Assembly (NCBI RefSeq): GCF_029962835.1
Contig: NC_080579.1
Location: 124,001 to 188,000, forward strand
Direction of reading: 5' to 3'
DNA: 64,000 bases
Source of the DNA: Magnolia sinica
Lineage: Eukaryota; Streptophyta; Magnoliopsida; Magnoliales; Magnoliaceae
Below the pieces are notes generated by a model, which was not told the origin of the DNA, made no database searches, and worked only from the letters and a program-made list of their open reading frames with translations. A program made the translations under genes and the position numbers. Shown in pieces: positions 60,561-64,000 of the stretch; within the stretch, counting starts at the first letter, position 1, and every line of letters starts with the position of its first letter.

Positions 60561-62085
60561 GCATATCAGACCCAGTTGCTGCATAGTTTTACAAGCATGG
60601 TACCGTTTAATGGCCTGATTTAATTGTGTTTGTGATGCAGAGTGTATTTACAAGCATGGACTGAAAAAGGGTGGTAAATGCATGGATTTGACGCTCCAGG
60701 AGCACCAAGGCAAGGAACGGACTCTAGAAGACCAAGAGCGACGGAATTATACACCAGGGGTCCGCGGAAATCGAGGAATTGAAGCTCAAGTGGCCTGAAA
60801 AGTGTCCTGAATGCAAGATCATAGGGTTCCCACCATCTGATCAGTTCGAAACTTCATACGTGGCTTGAAGAACCATAAATAAACCGTACACGTAAAATTT
60901 CAGCCCCTGGATCACTGTGGAAGTGGCCCAACGGACAGATCAGCCCCTTTAATCATTATGTGGGGCCCGCCTGATATCCGGATATGCTTCAAAATTGTTC
61001 TAGACTGTTTAAAGCACGTGTCAAAGCAGATGGACGGAGCGAATTTCTCACGATCATCACAGTGGACTCCGTATGCACAGCGCGTGTACATAGTGCACCG
61101 CTGCCCGCGCCGCACCGGACGGTCAGCCCGGTCAAAGACGGGCTGACCCGTCTTCTTCTTCCGCATCAACAGCGGACGGACGCTGTCCGTCCGTTTTTCA
61201 TTAGTGGGCCCCATCAATCACAGTTCTTGACGATCAGAACCGTCCATACGCTCTGCAAGGTGACCAACACCGTCGCCTAGCTTTCCTTTTTGGCCCATGC
61301 ACACACACAAAGGCAGATTTCATGAAAACGCAGGAATGGACGGTGGGAACAAAGATCGTATGGGCTACACCGAATCTAACATAAAACCAGCCGAATCTTA
61401 CTGGTTTTTCGACGCGAATCGAATGGTCGGAGTGGATTTTACACACGGCGTCAATCAGCGGTTCGCCGCCTTCACAGCGCCCGACCGCGCATGCTCTGTT
61501 CGCAACAGGAAGCTGCGGTCGATCCAGGTGGGCCATCATTGCCGATCAAAACAGCGATCCGAACCGTCTATTGTGTAGAAGGGCCAAAACCGTCCGTAGG
61601 GACGTTATCCATTTGGAAAAAATGCGATGGAAGTGGAAGTCTTCTCTTCCGTTTTCTTGGCTGCAAAACGCCTTTACGCACGAACCTTGCGTAAAAACTT
61701 CCGCACCTACTCCTTCTCGGACTGTCTCCGCCACCTATCTCGGGTAGGACTCTGCAGCAGCTCTTGGAGGAAGGATAAAAGGAGAGAAGGGAGGACGGCC
61801 AGAGATCTATCTGGAGTTGGAGAAAAAAAGAAGAAAAGTGAAAGAAGAAAACGGAGGAAGGCTGGACGTTTTCTGCTGGGCGTTTCCTGCAGGAGCGTGT
61901 GTGGCTGCTGGCACATGTGACGGAGAGAGAAAGGGCAGCTACGGTACGTGAGGAGTTGTTTTGGGACGTGGCTGGCTTAGCATTGAAGGAAGAAAGGAAG
62001 AAGCATGGAGCGGGTTTTTTTTCTCTCTTTCCTTCTTGTTCTTTTCTTTTCTTGTTTTATTTTTGCTGTTTTAATCAGCCCATTC
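60561..62085. other. Retroelement-like GC-richer non-coding DNA
   Basis: Leads into repeat family B without a gene. It has inverted micro-repeats such as cggacggac gct gtccgtccg (about 61171-61192). Many short overlapping frames exist, but none shows a domain. Confidence 0.45.
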
Positions 62086-62768
62086 ATGTGTAGCTAATCC
62101 TCTTAGCTAGGGCTAAGAGGTGAAGCTTGTAGCCTGATGGGAGAGATGTTGCTTGTGCCTTTTGATTAAATTGAAGAGCTTTTTGATTTAATTTTATGGG
62201 AATATTTTTAGTTTTTAATGGCATGTTGTGACTGAAATTACAATGGGCTTGCAATGGCTTTGAGTATTCCTCTTCTCTTATTTTGATTATAATGTCAGGA
62301 AGCCCTGATGTTCGTCATCGTCTCCTGGGCATGGTTGGATGTCGGTACCCTTCCTAACCTTCATAATCATCTGATTGGTTGGTGATTAGTTTAATTCTGT
62401 TATTTGCTCTGTCTCCTGGGCATGGTTTGATGATGGAATCTATTCTGATTCAAATACCTTTCATCCCTTTAAAGTTATATCAAAGGAAATTCAATTTAAT
62501 TTTCATGATTCCTAATGCAGGCAAAAGATCTCCCTGATCCCTACAAGTGGATCCTCTGAATCCCTAGTTTCCCTTTTCTGAATTCCTTAAGTTTTAGATA
62601 ATTATTTCACAATTATTCCTTAAAATTCTATTTGGTTAGAACACATCTTAGTCTAGTTCTATTTCTACCTAGTTTCAGGAAACGTACAAGTTTCAGTCCC
62701 TGTGGATTCGACCTCGGTCTTACCGAGTTTATTACTACATCACAACCCTATACTTGGGGAGTGAACAC
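62086..62768 (+). repeat. Dispersed repeat family B, copy 2
   Basis: The partner of 47812-48500 in opposite orientation (cttagctagggctaagaggtgaagc ... accctatacttgggga). A 15-bp imperfect palindrome ctcggtcttaccgag is in the terminal block. The sequence just past it (gtgaacactaaacg) does not match copy 1, which marks the border. Confidence 0.75.
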
Positions 62769-64000
62769 TAAACGTTTATAGTCTGCACCTTTCGTCGGAT
62801 TACTCGTTTCGAACTTGGATCGAAACCTACGCTCCCGTCTACAAAATAATGGTTACCTAAATCACGAAATAGGTTAGCTATTTCGTCGATTCCTCTATTT
62901 AGTTTCCTAAAACAAGATTAGGGTTAGGGTTTCTTACCAAAATTGTAGCCAGAAGAGGGTTGGATAGTGAAAGAAAACGGCAATCTAGCACGTAGAGTCG
63001 TGTGGAAGGATTCCTGCAACGATCTCCCAGAACCACTCTTCTCTCCTTCCTCTTTTCTCTTCTTATCTTTCTCTCTCCCTTAGGGTTTTGAGCAAATTAG
63101 TATAAGAGAGAGGTGGGGTGATATAAGGGCTTTATATAGGTCCAGAATTGATGTAAATGGCCCCAGGGCCATGGTATACCTGGTTTGTATCCAAAGGGCG
63201 CCTGTTTCTGACAAATGAGGCTCATCCGGAGGTCCATTACCTGTCTATGTCACGGAGTGAGTTCCTTAACAATGGATCTAAGCCAGGTTATGATTTCGGT
63301 ACGATCAGATTAGTGTATCGACCGTAGAGGACCCGTATCAGATCAAAGCTCGTTGTCACTCGATCAGGGACACAGGTATACGGACAAGAGTAGAAAAATT
63401 TTCCTGATCCATGGGTGAAGTTTGGTCAGAATCTGATGGTCTGAAGTATTCAATTTCAACTGCAAGCGAACAACCCAATTTACTTAAGTTCTGGTTCATT
63501 TTCTAAAGATATTCGCGTTTCTCACACACTTCGCTCAGGGCTCAAGTTGTGCGTTTCTAGACACTATTTGGTCTCGATTCTCGCAATTGTTGTCAACTCC
63601 AATAAGACGGTCATAAGCCTATAGTTTCGTGGTAATCGGACTTTCAACGTGCAGTCCAAGCCCGATACGGAGTTTCAATGTGCTCCCGAGAGCAACTGGG
63701 TTTTGAGATTGCTCCTAGGTTTTTAAGTAATGTTGAGTTAGCGAATTTAATAGTTTTAGGTCTTGTGGTTTGTATAGAAAGTGGTTCAAGCCAAATCCAT
63801 CAATTATTTAGTTTAGTACTTAACTAAATTCCACCCTAATTATGACAGAATAAGGTTCTAAGGTAGTTCTATGTCCCTTTTTAACACCTTTAGTTAGTAT
63901 ATTATTTTAATTATTTTTTAATAGTTCATCATTAAGTCTACTTTATCTCCTCCAAATTTCATTAGATTTCGTGTTCTAGAAAAATTCTAAAAATTCTATA
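62769..64000. other. Non-coding DNA to the window end
   Basis: No gene domain was found. Phrases such as 'gggttagggttt' at 62926 and C/T-rich stretches at about 63030-63085 occur. The sequence looks like retroelement leader DNA, but this could not be confirmed. Confidence 0.35.

Noticed and set aside
1-64000. CRISPR array, operon or bacterial-type defence system
   Set aside because: The tandem repeats have no unique spacers of constant length, and the genes have spliceosomal introns. The DNA is plant nuclear.

Overview
This is nuclear DNA of a flowering plant. The genes have multiple introns with GT-AG borders, and the window is full of LTR, LINE, hAT-like, Mutator-like and foldback elements. 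The very frequent 'gtggggccca...gatgtatgtgt...caccgtccatcca' foldback family suggests a woody, repeat-rich genome, possibly a magnoliid. That placement is inference; nothing in the window fixes the species.

Two genes look intact. (1) A ten-exon mitochondrial-carrier-family gene on the minus strand, from 40299 (ATG) to 21126 (stop). All exons join in frame to 373 codons plus stop. The product closely resembles the plastid ADP/ATP-PAPS carrier (TAAC/PAPST) group. (2) A single-exon minus-strand gene for a progesterone 5-beta-reductase/iridoid-synthase-like (PRISE) short-chain reductase, at 18238-17048. The PRISE gene lies exactly between two ~3.1-kb direct repeats (13873-16944 and 18242-21374). 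Each repeat carries a complete copy of the last exon of the carrier gene. This layout is the most interesting feature of the window.

Layout: 1-5.1 kb is repeats, including Ty3/gypsy-like LTR fragments and a 310-bp tandem duplication. 5.1-10.6 kb is low-copy DNA with isolated exon-like relics of unrelated genes (NDR-type kinase, FAD monooxygenase, an unidentified C-terminus). 10.6-13.9 kb holds a 'ccgattatcgatcgagg' minisatellite and a third LTR-like copy that ends at the first 3.1-kb repeat. 13.9-21.4 kb is repeat-PRISE-repeat. 21.1-40.3 kb is the carrier gene, whose two large introns hold two hAT-like elements with perfect 8-bp target duplications, a 2.7-kb TIR element with nested foldbacks, and several truncated LINEs. 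40.5-45.2 kb is a foldback MITE against the core promoter, then a 4.2-kb Mutator-like element filled with a 136-bp higher-order satellite. 45.2-50.6 kb is foldback and retroelement debris. 50.6-52.5 kb is a broken LRR receptor-kinase gene. 53.05-57.03 kb is a deleted Ty1/copia element with both LTRs and its target duplication. 57-64 kb is more repeats, including an inverted partner of the repeat at 47.8 kb.

All identifications come from reading translated motifs and aligning repeats by eye. No database search was run.
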